Below, piece by piece: positions 8,517-17,777 of a DNA stretch of 64,000 bases. A model generated the notes under the pieces. The model ran no database searches. It worked only from the letters and a program-made list of their open reading frames with translations, and was not told the origin of the DNA. The stretch lies in assembly GCF_030149515.1 (NCBI RefSeq), contig NZ_JASBRI010000020.1, positions 122,467 to 186,466 on the forward strand, in the 5' to 3' direction. Each line of letters begins with the position of its first letter. Positions within the stretch are counted from its first letter, which is position 1. This DNA is from Maricaulis sp. (GTDB lineage Bacteria; Pseudomonadota; Alphaproteobacteria; Caulobacterales; Maricaulaceae). Made by a program: the position numbers and the translations under genes.

Positions 8517-10003
8517 CCGTCAACACCGCCCAGGAGGACGTATTTGAGCTCGGTGAACTCTTCCACGCCCCATTTGCCGCCCTCGCGGCCGATCCCGCTT
8601 TCCTTGACCCCGCCGAAGGGCGTCGAGGCGGCGCCAACCATCGGTGCATTGACGCCGATCATGCCGTACTCGATGCCTTCGGTGAGACGGTGCACGCGAT
8701 TGACGTCGCGGGTATAGATATAGGCGGCCAGCCCGTAGGGCGTGTCATTGGCCAGGCGGATGATGTCCTCTTCGCGCTCGATCCGGTAGACCGAGGCGAC
8801 CGGACCGAAGATCTCGTGGCAAGCCACATCCATCTTCGGATCGCCGCCATCGATCAGGGTGGGAGCATAGAAGGCACCGCCCAGCTCCTCGTCCAGCCGC
8901 TTGCCGCCAGTGACGATGCGGGCTCCCGCTTCACGGGCCTGTTTCACCAGGGCGTCGACCCGGCTGACGGCCTCCATGTGCACCAGCGGACCGAGATCGC
9001 TGTCCTCGGCAAAGCCGTCGCCGGCCTTGAGCCTGGAAATGCGGGCTTCCAGCGCCTCAACGAGTTTGTCGGCGATGCCCGGCTGGGCAATGATCCGGTT
9101 GGCGGAAACACAGGTCTGGCCGGAGACGCGGAATTTCGACGCGATAATGCCGTCGGCCGCCTTTTCGATATCGGCATCGTCCATGACGATGAAGGGCGCA
9201 TTGCCGCCCAGTTCCAGGGCAACCCGCTTCACGCCATCGGCGGCCTGGCGCATCAACAGCTTGCCGACCTCGGTCGAGCCGGTGAAGCCGATCATGCGCA
9301 CCGCGTCGGAGCCGGTCAGCACAGGGCCGATCTTCTGCGCGTCGCCGCAGACCACGTTGAACACACCGTCGGGCACGCCGGCGCGCTTGGCCAGCTCGGC
9401 CAGGGCCAGGGCCGAGAGCGGGGTTTCCGGAGCCGGCTTGATGACCATGGTGCAGCCCGCCGCAAGGGCCGGCGCGCATTTGCGGGTGATCATGGCATTG
9501 GGGAAATTCCACGGCGTGATACAGCCCACCACACCGATCGGCTGGCGGATGGTCCAGCCGCGTGAATTGGGGAAGGGCGTCGGCAGGGTTTCGCCGTGAA
9601 CGCGCTTGGCCTCCTCGGCCGACCATTCGATAAAACCGGCGCCATAGACCACCTCGCCGCGCGCCTCGCGATAGGTCTTGCCCATCTCCAGCGTAATCAG
9701 CTTGGCCAGATCCGCCTGGTTCTCCAGGATCAGATCGTACCACTTCATCAGGATCCTGGCGCGCTCGAAGGGCGACACCTTTTTCCAGGTCTCGAAGGCT
9801 TCCGCCGCCTTGGTGACCGCCTGGCGCGCGCCTTCGGCACCGACATCGCCGACCTCGGCGATGACCTCGCCATTGGCCGGGTTGGAGACTTCGAAGGACG
9901 ATGTGCCGGTCACCCACTGGCCGCCGATGAAACTCTCGGAACGCAGCAGGGTCTTGTCGTCCAGACGGTCCGCGATCGAGGCGGGGCGATCCATTACGGT
10001 CAT
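8513..10003 (-). CDS. gabD: NAD(P)-dependent succinate-semialdehyde dehydrogenase
   Basis: This 496-residue aldehyde dehydrogenase oxidises succinate semialdehyde to succinate, completing GABA breakdown. The family's core is visible: TPWNFPNAMITRK, the cofactor loop GFTGSTEVGK, the general-base Glu in LELGGNAPF, and the nucleophile Cys in SGQTCVSANR. The C-terminal PFGGVKESGIGREGG is typical of the GabD subgroup. No GABA transaminase (GabT) lies nearby. It starts 3 nt after glmU and overlaps rpiA by 4 nt. Confidence 0.92.
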   Translation of the reverse strand: MTVMDRPASIADRLDDKTLLRSESFIGGQWVTGTSSFEVSNPANGEVIAEVGDVGAEGARQAVTKAAEAFETWKKVSPFERARILMKWYDLILENQADLAKLITLEMGKTYREARGEVVYGAGFIEWSAEEAKRVHGETLPTPFPNSRGWTIRQPIGVVGCITPWNFPNAMITRKCAPALAAGCTMVIKPAPETPLSALALAELAKRAGVPDGVFNVVCGDAQKIGPVLTGSDAVRMIGFTGSTEVGKLLMRQAADGVKRVALELGGNAPFIVMDDADIEKAADGIIASKFRVSGQTCVSANRIIAQPGIADKLVEALEARISRLKAGDGFAEDSDLGPLVHMEAVSRVDALVKQAREAGARIVTGGKRLDEELGGAFYAPTLIDGGDPKMDVACHEIFGPVASVYRIEREEDIIRLANDTPYGLAAYIYTRDVNRVHRLTEGIEYGMIGVNAPMVGAASTPFGGVKESGIGREGGKWGVEEFTELKYVLLGGVDG

Positions 10004-10006
10004 GAC

Positions 10007-11359
10007 TTAACTCTCCTTCCTGGCCTTGCGGGCTTCCTTGGCGGTGCGGAAACGCGCCGCCCAGCCGGCCTTGGTGGTTTGCGGGGTTCGGGTGAGCGCC
10101 AGGGCATCGCCGGGCACATCGTCGGTAACGACAGTGCCCGAACCGGTAAATGCGCCCGCGCCGACGGTAACGGGCGCAACGAGGCAGGTGTTCGAGCCGA
10201 TGAAGGCGCCCTCGCCCACTATGGTGCGGTGTTTGTCGTATCCGTCGTAATTGCAGGTGATGGTCCCGGCTCCGATATTGGCGTTGGCGCCGATACTGGC
10301 GTCCCCGATATAGGTAAGGTGCGAGACTTTCGCGCCCTCCCCCAGCTGCGACTTTTTCACTTCGACGAAATTGCCGACCTTCGCGCCCGGTCCCAGATCG
10401 GTGCCCGGCCGCAGCCGCGCATAGGGACCGACCGAGGCACCCGACCGGACATGCGCACCTTCCAGATGCGAGAACGCACGGATTACGGCATCTTCCTCTA
10501 CCGTCACGCCAGGGCCGAATACCACGTGCGGCTCCACGACCACATCGCGGGCGATGCGGGTGTCGTGGGAGAAGAATACCGTGTCCGGCGCGACCAGCGT
10601 CACGCCGCCGGCCATCAGGGCCCGCCGCTTTCTCGCCTGGAAGGCCGCCTCGGCCTCGGCCAGGTCGATACGCGAATTGACGCCCAGCACTTCACCGGCA
10701 TCCGCCTTCACCACGGCCGTCTTCAGACCGCGTGCCCGCGCGAGGCCGACAACATCGGTAAGATAGTATTCGCCATTGGCATTGTCATTGCCGACCTCGC
10801 CCAGCAATTCGAGCAATAGCGGCGCCGGAGCGGCGAGAACGCCGGAATTCACCAGACGCACGGCGCGTTCGGCCTCGCTGGCATCCTTGAATTCCACGAT
10901 GCGATCCAGATTCCCCTCGCTGTCGACGATCAGCCGGCCATAGGCCGCCGGATCCTCGGGCTCAAAGCCCAGCACCGCCACCGAAGCGCCGTCACCCAGT
11001 GCCGCGAACACGCGCTCCACGGTCTCCGGCGTGATCAGGGGCGTGTCCGCATAGAGCACGATGGCATGCCCCTCGACGCCGGCCAGCGCATCTCGCGCGG
11101 CAAGCACGGCATGCCCGGTGCCAAGCGGCGGATCCTGCAACGCGGTCGCCGTACCGAGCTGTCCGGCCGCATCCCTCACGGCGGGAGAATGGGCACCGTA
11201 GACGGTGACGATATCCGTGGCACCGCAGGTCTTCGCCAGATCGACGGTCCAGGCGAGCATCGGCCGCCCGCCGACGGCATGGAGCACTTTCACCGTCCTG
11301 GACTTCATGCGCGTTCCCTGGCCTGCGGCGAGGATAATGGCGGCGCGGGTGTGGGGCAT
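10007..11359 (-). CDS. glmU: Bifunctional UDP-N-acetylglucosamine pyrophosphorylase / glucosamine-1-phosphate N-acetyltransferase
   Basis: This 450-residue cytoplasmic enzyme makes UDP-GlcNAc for peptidoglycan and lipopolysaccharide. The N-terminal uridylyltransferase domain has LAAGQGTRMKS near residue 10 and YADTPLI near 100. The C-terminal half is a left-handed beta-helix acetyltransferase with hexapeptide repeats and the conserved TCNYDGYDKH. The start at 11359 (MPHTRAAIIL) is chosen over the frame's first codon because CAGGA sits 7 nt upstream and the nucleotide-binding motif then has the normal offset. It is the first gene of a five-gene minus-strand operon and diverges from gph across 115 nt. 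Confidence 0.95.
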   Translation of the reverse strand: MPHTRAAIILAAGQGTRMKSRTVKVLHAVGGRPMLAWTVDLAKTCGATDIVTVYGAHSPAVRDAAGQLGTATALQDPPLGTGHAVLAARDALAGVEGHAIVLYADTPLITPETVERVFAALGDGASVAVLGFEPEDPAAYGRLIVDSEGNLDRIVEFKDASEAERAVRLVNSGVLAAPAPLLLELLGEVGNDNANGEYYLTDVVGLARARGLKTAVVKADAGEVLGVNSRIDLAEAEAAFQARKRRALMAGGVTLVAPDTVFFSHDTRIARDVVVEPHVVFGPGVTVEEDAVIRAFSHLEGAHVRSGASVGPYARLRPGTDLGPGAKVGNFVEVKKSQLGEGAKVSHLTYIGDASIGANANIGAGTITCNYDGYDKHRTIVGEGAFIGSNTCLVAPVTVGAGAFTGSGTVVTDDVPGDALALTRTPQTTKAGWAARFRTAKEARKARKES

Positions 11360-11474
11360 GGGCAAGTCCTGATGAGCGAGAATCTGCACGTGGCGTCTGT
11401 CAGGCGCTATAGCCTATCGCGCCGGAGCGCGTAACCATGCTTCATCGCCGGGATACTCGCAAAGGGCTGAAATC

Positions 11475-12158
11475 ATGCTGACGTCCGGGGACGCACCGCT
11501 GTTCGCCACCGCGTCCATCGCCTTCGACCTCGACGGCACGCTTGTCGATACGGCGCCCGATCTCGTGCGCGCGCTGAACGCCATCATACAGCCCCGCGGG
11601 CTCGCGCCCGTGCCTCTGGACGATGTCCGCGCCATGGTCGGCCGCGGCGCTCGTGCATTGCTGCAGCGGGCTTTCGAACGCTCCGGCCGTGCCCTGGAGG
11701 ATGGCGATGCGCTGGTGGCCGAATTCATCCGCGTCTATGGCGACGCCATCTCGATGGAGAGCCGGGTCTTTCCCGGTGTCGAGGACACGCTGGCCTGGCT
11801 GCAGGCGCAGGGTGCGAGCCTTTCGGTCTGCACCAACAAGCCGTCGGTCCTGTCCGACCGGTTGATCGCCGAAGTGGGGCTGGCCGGATATTTCGACCGG
11901 ATCGTGGGGCCCGAACGCACTGCCGCCAGGAAACCGGCACCGGACCATGTCCGCGATGCGCTGGGTACGGGTTATCAACGCGCCGCACTTGTCGGCGACA
12001 GCGCGCCGGATGTCGGGGCGGCATCGGCGGCCGGCATTCCCAGCATCGTGATGAGCTACGGCTATAGTGAAAACCCGGCCGGCTCATTGGGAGCCAGCCG
12101 GGTTGTTCATGCTTTTCGCGATGTTCCGCAGGCGCTGGCCGATCTGTGGCGCGCCTGA
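11475..12158 (+). CDS. gph: Phosphoglycolate phosphatase-like HAD hydrolase
   Basis: This 227-residue HAD-superfamily phosphatase most likely removes phosphate from 2-phosphoglycolate, a by-product of DNA 3'-phosphoglycolate repair. Motif I is FDLDGTLVDTAPDL, with nucleophile Asp and acid/base Asp. The cap domain has GRGARALLQRAF, motif II is VCTNK, and motifs III/IV are KPAPDHV and LVGDSAPDVGAA. It diverges from glmU. Near its 3' end (12072-12104) the coding DNA forms a 14-bp hairpin with one mismatch. Substrate specificity within the Gph family cannot be proved from sequence. Confidence 0.88.
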   Translation: MLTSGDAPLFATASIAFDLDGTLVDTAPDLVRALNAIIQPRGLAPVPLDDVRAMVGRGARALLQRAFERSGRALEDGDALVAEFIRVYGDAISMESRVFPGVEDTLAWLQAQGASLSVCTNKPSVLSDRLIAEVGLAGYFDRIVGPERTAARKPAPDHVRDALGTGYQRAALVGDSAPDVGAASAAGIPSIVMSYGYSENPAGSLGASRVVHAFRDVPQALADLWRA

Positions 12159-12167
12159 GGGGCTGGC

Positions 12168-12386
12168 CTAAGCGGTGCGGCGCTCGCGGCCCGTATCGTT
12201 GGCCGGGCGGGTCGGCATGCCGTTGACCAGGTTGGAGCGGATGTCGGTGCGCGCAGAGCGCATCGCCGGCATGAAACCGGCTTCGACGAGATCGACACTC
12301 ACATCATAGCCGCGCTCGGCCCAATAGGCTTCAATTCGCGCTTTAAGACGGCGAGCACCTTCGGGCGTGCACAGATCGTTGCTCAT
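12168..12386 (-). CDS. Small conserved protein of unknown function (72 aa)
   Basis: The start at 12386 is set by a perfect GGAGG located 7 nt upstream. The protein begins MSNDLCTPEGARRLKARIEA and continues with a basic, arginine-rich C-terminus (PTRPANDTGRERRTA). The segment GARRLKARIEAYWAERGYDV looks like an amphipathic helix followed by a strand. I recall similar short proteins in Caulobacterales, but no domain name or function can be given. It converges on gph with only 9 nt between the stops. Confidence 0.75.
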   Translation of the reverse strand: MSNDLCTPEGARRLKARIEAYWAERGYDVSVDLVEAGFMPAMRSARTDIRSNLVNGMPTRPANDTGRERRTA

Positions 12387-12638
12387 GAACAAAAACCTCC
12401 TACCGGGCCGAAGCTTCCCTCGGCCGGGAATTGCGTCCAATCGGGTGATTGAAGGGCCCGGCCCGAATGGCCGCGAACCCAGCTTGGGCAGGCTGATATA
12501 TGGGCCGGACGAATATGACGAGTGCATGAAGGTGTGGCAAGTTGTCGCACCAGCATCGCAGACGATCTGCACTTCAACTTCCACATGTAGTTGACCGGCC
12601 GCAGGCGCCTGCTTATACGACCGCCTCCGACACGGATC

Positions 12639-12713
12639 GGGCGATTAGCTCAGCGGGAGAGCACCTCGTTCACACCGAGGGGGTCGCTGGTTCAATCCCA
12701 GCATCGCCCACCA
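12639..12713 (+). tRNA. tRNA-Val (anticodon CAC)
   Basis: A complete 75-nt cloverleaf is seen. The acceptor stem is GGGCGAT / ATCGCCC, the D arm is GCTC-AGCGGGA-GAGC, and the anticodon stem is CCTCG / CGAGG with loop TTCACAC and anticodon CAC at 12671-12673. The variable loop is short, the T arm is CTGGTTCAATCCCAG, and CCA is encoded at 12711-12713. It decodes the GUG valine codon. Confidence 0.97.
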
Positions 12714-12736
12714 CCCTTCGCCGCTTCAGCGAAGGG
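12714..12736 (+). terminator. Hairpin directly after tRNA-Val
   Basis: CCCTTCGC (12714-12721) pairs with GCGAAGGG (12729-12736) over a 7-nt loop immediately after the encoded CCA. There is no T-run, so it may act in tRNA 3' processing or as a weak terminator. Confidence 0.5.
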
Positions 12737-12867
12737 GACATGTTCGCGGCACGCGCGTTTCCCTCATCCCCTGCGTCACCCCACCGCACCGGTTTCCTGC
12801 GGCAATAACTTGCGAAACATTCTCAAGAATGGCAGGGATGCTGGCGACACAACAATCGGGGTGCTCC

Positions 12868-13938
12868 ATGAAGTCTGCCAATATCCTGGCCGCCGCCGCG
12901 GTCTCCGCTCTGCTCGCCGCCTGCTCGCAACCGCAAACGCCGGACGACACATCCGCGCCGGCTCCGGAAACGGACACCGAACCGCGCGTGGTGAACGTCT
13001 ACAGCGCGCGCCACTATCGCAGCGATGCGGCCGTCTACGAGGCCTTCACCCAGGCGACCGGAATCGAGATCAATCTAATCGAGGCCAATGGCGACCAGCT
13101 GATCGAGCGCGTGCGGGCCGACGGTGCGCGCAGCCCGGCCGATGTCATCGTCACGGTGGACGCCGCCCGCCTGCACCGCGCCGAGGAAGCCGGCCTGTTC
13201 GCACAGACGGAGTTTTCCGAATTCGTGCCGGCTGTCCCCGCCAACCTGGTCGATCCGGACGGCTACTGGATCGGCTTTGCCAAGCGCGCCCGCGTGATTG
13301 CCTATTCCAGCAGCCGCGTCCAGCCCGGCGAGATCGAGACCTATGAAGACCTGGCCGATCCGCGCTGGGACGACCGCATCTGCGTGCGCCAAAGCGGCAA
13401 TGCCTACAATCAGTCCCTGCTGGCCTCGATCGTGGCCCGCCTGGGCGAGGACGAGGCCGAGGCCTGGGCCGCCGGCATCGTCGACAACATGGCCCGGCCG
13501 CCCCAGGGCGGCGATATCGCCCAGATCCAGGGTGTGGCGGCCGGCGATTGCGACGTGGCGATCACCAATCACTACTACTACGCCCTGATGGCAAACTCCG
13601 GCGAGGCCGCGAACCGCGCGGCAGCCGGGGCCGTGACCCTGTTCTTCCCGAACCAGGACTCTTCGGGCGCTCACGTCAACATCTCCGGTGCCGGCATTGC
13701 CGCCAATGCGCCGCACCCGGAAGAAGCCCGCGAGTTCATTGCCTTCCTGCTGACGCCCGACGCCCAGCGCATGTTCGCCGAGATGACCAACGAAATCCCG
13801 GTTGTCGAGGGCGTGGAATGGGACAATCCGACGCTTGAAGCGATGATGCCCTTCACCGGGGACAGCCGGAATGTCTCCGAACTGGGCGATCACAACGCCA
13901 CCGCCCAGCGCATCTTCGACCGCGTCGGCTGGCAATAG
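12868..13938 (+). CDS. fbpA: Fe(III) ABC transporter substrate-binding lipoprotein
   Basis: This 356-residue periplasmic ferric-iron-binding protein of the FbpA/FutA/AfuA type has a lipoprotein signal peptide ending in LLAAC, with Cys19 as the lipidation site. The mature part starts with the family's VVNVYSARHYRSDAAVYEAF, contains a conserved tyrosine-rich segment (ITNHYYYALM), and ends with FDRVGWQ. The start at 12868 is chosen because it begins the signal peptide. The permease gene overlaps by 1 nt (TAGTG) and the ATPase follows, so the three genes form one importer operon. Iron is the likely cargo; no Fur box was identified by eye. Confidence 0.9.
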   Translation: MKSANILAAAAVSALLAACSQPQTPDDTSAPAPETDTEPRVVNVYSARHYRSDAAVYEAFTQATGIEINLIEANGDQLIERVRADGARSPADVIVTVDAARLHRAEEAGLFAQTEFSEFVPAVPANLVDPDGYWIGFAKRARVIAYSSSRVQPGEIETYEDLADPRWDDRICVRQSGNAYNQSLLASIVARLGEDEAEAWAAGIVDNMARPPQGGDIAQIQGVAAGDCDVAITNHYYYALMANSGEAANRAAAGAVTLFFPNQDSSGAHVNISGAGIAANAPHPEEAREFIAFLLTPDAQRMFAEMTNEIPVVEGVEWDNPTLEAMMPFTGDSRNVSELGDHNATAQRIFDRVGWQ

Positions 13939-15563
13939 TGGCCACCGGGCGACAGACGGGCGTCCTGCCGGATCGCGCGACATCGCTCGCGATCCTGGCG
14001 GCGCTCGTCTGCGCCGCGCCGGTGTTTGCGGTCACCTGGATCGCCCTGACCGGCGAGACCGGCGACTATCTCCTCCACCTCGCCCGTACGCGACTGCCGG
14101 TCTATCTGATCCATTCCGCCTATGTCGCCGCCGTGGCGGCCGGCGGGGCTGCGCTGATCGGCACAGGGCTGGGCTGGCTGGTCGCCCGCACCGACTTTCC
14201 GGGCCGGGCCGTCATGAGCTGGGTGCTGATCCTGCCGCTCGCCGTGCCGGCCTACGTCGCCGCCTATGCCTGGTTCGACCTGTCCCAGGCCGGCGGCCCT
14301 CTGCAGGCCGCGACAGCGGGCCTGTTTCCCACCATTCGCGGCAGCTGGGGGGCGGGATTGATGTTCGCCCTGGTGCTCTATCCCTACGTCTACCTGCTGG
14401 CGCGCGACGCCTTCACGGGCCAGTCCGCCGATGCCTATCATGCCGCCCGCACGCTCGGCGCAGGCCCGTTCGAGGCCTTCCGCCGTACCGCCCTGCCCAT
14501 GGCCCGCCCGGCCCTGGCCGCCGGGCTGGCCCTGGTGGTGATGGAAAGCCTTGCCGACTACGGCACGGTTTCCCATCTGGGAGCTCCCACCCTGTCCATC
14601 GGCCTGATCCGCGCCTGGAGCGGTGCCGGATCGCTGGTCGATGCCGCGCGCCTGTCGCTGATCCTGGTCGCCATCGCACTGATCGTGTTCAGCCTGGAAC
14701 GGGCCCAGCGCCGGCGCGCCCGAACCCATGCGGCCTCGGGCCGCCACAAACCCGCACCGCGCTTTCGCCTTGCCGGCCTGCAAGCCCTGCTGGCTGCACT
14801 TGCCTGCCTGACGCCGCTGATGCTGGGCCTTGTCATCCCGCTCGGACGCCTGGCCTGGCTGGCACTGAACGAGCTCCCGGCCACGGGCCTGGCCGCCGCC
14901 GCCTGGCACAGCCTGACCCTGGCCGCAATCAGCGCGCTGTGCGCCGCGGTCCTGGGTCTGGGCACGGCCTATGCCCTGCGCAGCCGCGGTATCCTGGCCA
15001 TCGCATCCGCCCGTGCCGCCGGGCTGGGCTATGCCGTTCCCGGTGCCGTGGCCGCGGTGGGCGTCATCGCCATTCTCTCGGGCCTGCAGAGCCTGATCGA
15101 TCCGGTCTGGCGAGCGCTGACAGGCCAGGTCTTTCCGATCCTGCTGACCGGCGGCGCTGCCGCTCTGATCTTTGCCTATCTTTCGCGCTTCGCCGCCGCG
15201 GCGATCGGCCCGTCCGAAGCCGCCCTGTCCCGCGTGACACCGGCCCTGGACGGCGCCGCCCGCACCCTGGGCGCCACACGCGGCGAGACCGTGCGGCGCG
15301 TCCACTGGCCCCTGATAGCAGGCGGCGTGACGTCCGCGGGCCTGCTGGTCTTTGTGGAAGTGCTCAAGGAATTGCCCGCGACAATGATCCTGCGGCCCTT
15401 CAACTACGACACGCTCGCCATCATTGCCCACAACTACGCCAGCGACGAACGCCTGGGCGAGGCCGCCCTGCCCTCGCTCCTGATTCCGCTGGTCGCCCTG
15501 CTTCCCATGATCTTCGTGGCCCGCTACCTCTCCCGGACGCGATCGTCGACGGGGACGGGATGA
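13938..15563 (+). CDS. fbpB: Fe(III) ABC transporter permease
   Basis: This 541-residue inner-membrane permease is of the fused two-domain FbpB type, with about twelve membrane spans. It carries two EAA-type coupling loops, one in each half (AARTLGAGPFEAFRRTALPMARP and GAARTLGATRGETVRRVHWP), which dock onto the ATPase. The GTG start at 13938 overlaps the fbpA stop, and its stop overlaps the fbpC start by 4 nt (ATGA). Length and layout are typical of ferric-iron importers. Thiamine importer permeases (ThiP) share the architecture but are excluded by the neighbouring binding protein. Confidence 0.9.
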   Translation: MATGRQTGVLPDRATSLAILAALVCAAPVFAVTWIALTGETGDYLLHLARTRLPVYLIHSAYVAAVAAGGAALIGTGLGWLVARTDFPGRAVMSWVLILPLAVPAYVAAYAWFDLSQAGGPLQAATAGLFPTIRGSWGAGLMFALVLYPYVYLLARDAFTGQSADAYHAARTLGAGPFEAFRRTALPMARPALAAGLALVVMESLADYGTVSHLGAPTLSIGLIRAWSGAGSLVDAARLSLILVAIALIVFSLERAQRRRARTHAASGRHKPAPRFRLAGLQALLAALACLTPLMLGLVIPLGRLAWLALNELPATGLAAAAWHSLTLAAISALCAAVLGLGTAYALRSRGILAIASARAAGLGYAVPGAVAAVGVIAILSGLQSLIDPVWRALTGQVFPILLTGGAAALIFAYLSRFAAAAIGPSEAALSRVTPALDGAARTLGATRGETVRRVHWPLIAGGVTSAGLLVFVEVLKELPATMILRPFNYDTLAIIAHNYASDERLGEAALPSLLIPLVALLPMIFVARYLSRTRSSTGTG

Positions 15564-16594
15564 CCGAGCAACGCACAGTGCTCAGCGTGCGCCAGGCCGA
15601 GCGCCGCTATGTAAAGGGGCAGGCCGCGCTGGCCGGCGCCGATCTCGACCTGCATGCCGGCCGCATTGCCGCCCTGCTGGGCCCTTCCGGCAGCGGCAAG
15701 TCGACCCTGTTGCGCGCCATCGCGGGGCTGGAGCGGCTGGATGGCGGCGAAATCCGGCTCGGCGGGGCCTTGTGGAGCGGACCGAAGACGCATCTGGCAC
15801 CGGAAGCCCGGCGCGTGGGCATGGTGTTCCAGGACTACGCCCTCTTCCCGCACCTGACGGCACTGGCCAATGTCGCCTTCGGTCTCAAGGGGGCCGGCGC
15901 CCGGGACCGGGCCATGGCCCAACTCGAGGCCGCCGAACTCGGCCACAAGGCCGGGGCCTATCCGCACGAACTCTCCGGCGGCGAACAGCAGCGCGTGGCG
16001 CTGGCCCGCGCGCTGGCACCCGAACCGGCAATCATCCTGCTGGACGAACCCTTTTCCGGCCTCGACCGGCGCCTGCGCCACGAATTGCGCGAACGCACCG
16101 TCGACACGCTGCGCCGCGCCGGCGCCACGGCCCTCATCGTCACCCACGACGCCGACGAGGCCATGGCCGTCGCCGACGAGCTGGCCCTGATGGAGGGTGG
16201 ATCGGTGATCCAGACCGGCACGCCGGAAGAGGTCTGGATGCGCCCGGTCAGCGCCGTAGCGGCGCGCCTGCTTGGCGATGTCGAAACCGTCGAGGCCAAG
16301 GCGCAGGCCGGCCGCGCGGACACCCCTTTCGGGGCCGTCGATGCCCCCGGTCTTGACGACGGGACGCCCGTGCATGTGCTGGTCCGGCCGCAAGCCATCG
16401 GTCTCACGCTCGACGAAAGTGGCGCGTTCACCGTGACCCGCCGCCGTTCGGCCGGCACCCATCTGGTCTTTGACATATCCGACAGCACGCAGCGCCACTG
16501 GCATGCCCATACACCATCGCCCTCACCGATCGGCGAGGGCGACAGTGTCAGCGTCACGCTGGATCCAGCCTATGTGACCGTGGTGGAAGCCTAG
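15560..16594 (+). CDS. fbpC: Fe(III) ABC transporter ATP-binding protein
   Basis: This 344-residue cytoplasmic ATPase energises ferric iron import. It has Walker A GPSGSGKST near residue 40, the signature LSGGEQQRVALARAL near 140, Walker B IILLDEPFSGLD and the switch His in VTHDADEAM. A C-terminal TOBE-like domain follows (LVRPQAIGLTL). ATG at 15560 overlaps the permease stop. Near the C-terminus a short SPSPIGEGD stretch is encoded by a 24-bp near-perfect palindrome (16518-16541). Its stop codon shares CTAG with the convergent dehydrogenase gene. Confidence 0.92.
   Translation: MTEQRTVLSVRQAERRYVKGQAALAGADLDLHAGRIAALLGPSGSGKSTLLRAIAGLERLDGGEIRLGGALWSGPKTHLAPEARRVGMVFQDYALFPHLTALANVAFGLKGAGARDRAMAQLEAAELGHKAGAYPHELSGGEQQRVALARALAPEPAIILLDEPFSGLDRRLRHELRERTVDTLRRAGATALIVTHDADEAMAVADELALMEGGSVIQTGTPEEVWMRPVSAVAARLLGDVETVEAKAQAGRADTPFGAVDAPGLDDGTPVHVLVRPQAIGLTLDESGAFTVTRRRSAGTHLVFDISDSTQRHWHAHTPSPSPIGEGDSVSVTLDPAYVTVVEA
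16518..16541. repeat. Palindromic element inside the fbpC coding sequence
   Basis: CGCCCTC and GAGGGCG flank a CCGATCGG core with only one non-paired position on each side, giving a 24-bp dyad. It is read in frame as SPSPIGEG, a translation often produced by intergenic palindromic repeats that have entered genes. This suggests insertion of a small repeat element rather than conserved protein sequence. Confidence 0.5.
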
Positions 16595-17664
16595 GCGACT
16601 TCCGCCACTTTCTTGGCCCGCTTTTCCTCGATGCGCTGGCGGGCGATCTCGTCGGCGATGATGTTAGAGGGGCGGCCTTCGGATTCGGACTGGTCGAGGA
16701 TCTCTGCCAGGGTCACTTCCAGACCGTCCAGCTTGCCCTTGACCCATTCCGGATTGAAATCGCCGGAAATCTCGCCCATCACGTTGATGATGCCGCCGGC
16801 ATTGAGGACATAGTCGGGGGCATAGAGCTTGCCGCGCTTTTGCACTTCCGCCCCCATCTCGCGCGTGGCGAGCTGGTTGTTGGCGGCACCGGCAATGATC
16901 TTCGCCTTGATGCGGTCGATCGTGTCCGGATTGATCACGGCGCCCAGGGCGCACGGCGCGAAAATCTCGACATCCTGGTCGTAGATCTCGTCGAGACCGA
17001 CGATGGTGGCGCCGTATTCGTCCTTCAGGCGATTGAGACCGTCCTGGTTGATGTCGGTGATGAAGAGTTCCGCACCCGCCCTGGACAAATGGCCGCACAG
17101 ATAGGAACCGACATGGCCGGCGGCGCCCTGGATGGCGATCTTCACGCCGGAGAGATCACGGCTGCCGAGGCCACGCTCGGCGCAGACCTTGATACCGCGG
17201 AACACGCCATCGGCGGTCACCGGCGAGGGATCGCCCGAGGCGGCCTTGCCTTCCGGCAGGCCGACCACATGCTCGGTCGAGCGGCGCACGGCCATCATGT
17301 CGTCCGGGCTGACGCCGACATCCTCGGCCGTGGTGTACTCGCCGTTCAGGCTCTCCACGGCGCGGCCGAAGGCCTCGAAGAGGGCCTGGCGGTCAAAGGC
17401 ACCGTCCGGCTTCATGATAACGGACTTGCCGCCGCCGATCGGCAGATCGGCCATGATATTCTTGTAACTCATGCCCTGGGACAGGCGGAGCGCATCGGTC
17501 AGGGCCGCTTCCGAATTCGGATAGGACCACATGCGGCAACCGCCGCAGGCCGGGCCGCTGGCCGTCGAATGCACACCGATGATGGCCTTGAGGCCGGTGG
17601 CTTCGTCGGTCGCGAAAAGGATTTTCTCGTGATTGTCGAACGACGGGTGCTCGAAAACACTCAT
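16591..17664 (-). CDS. Leu/Phe/Val-type amino acid dehydrogenase (Glu_dehyd superfamily)
   Basis: This 357-residue NAD-dependent enzyme oxidatively deaminates branched-chain or aromatic amino acids. The catalytic site motif ACGGCRMW near residue 40 and the glycine-rich DLPIGGGKSVIMKP with the catalytic Lys near 80 are clear. A Rossmann domain (IAIQGAAGHVGSYLCG) follows, and then the PCALGAVIN and ANNQLA motifs. Leucine dehydrogenase is the closest well-known type, but substrate choice needs biochemistry. The gene converges with fbpC, and the two stop codons lie on the two strands of one CTAG. Confidence 0.9.
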   Translation of the reverse strand: MSVFEHPSFDNHEKILFATDEATGLKAIIGVHSTASGPACGGCRMWSYPNSEAALTDALRLSQGMSYKNIMADLPIGGGKSVIMKPDGAFDRQALFEAFGRAVESLNGEYTTAEDVGVSPDDMMAVRRSTEHVVGLPEGKAASGDPSPVTADGVFRGIKVCAERGLGSRDLSGVKIAIQGAAGHVGSYLCGHLSRAGAELFITDINQDGLNRLKDEYGATIVGLDEIYDQDVEIFAPCALGAVINPDTIDRIKAKIIAGAANNQLATREMGAEVQKRGKLYAPDYVLNAGGIINVMGEISGDFNPEWVKGKLDGLEVTLAEILDQSESEGRPSNIIADEIARQRIEEKRAKKVAEVA

Positions 17665-17777
17665 TACGGGCTTACCCTTTTATAGCGATGGCAGCGACGG
17701 AAGCGCTGCAAGACCGGGCGTGGAAATACCCTTTCGCGAGCCGCGGCACAAGCGCGCGAAAACACCCCGAATCTTGG

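Noticed and set aside
13871..15559. Upstream extension of the fbpC frame through the permease gene
   Set aside because: The extension is Arg/Pro-rich shadow of fbpB. The true FbpC begins at ATG 15560, just before its Walker A region.
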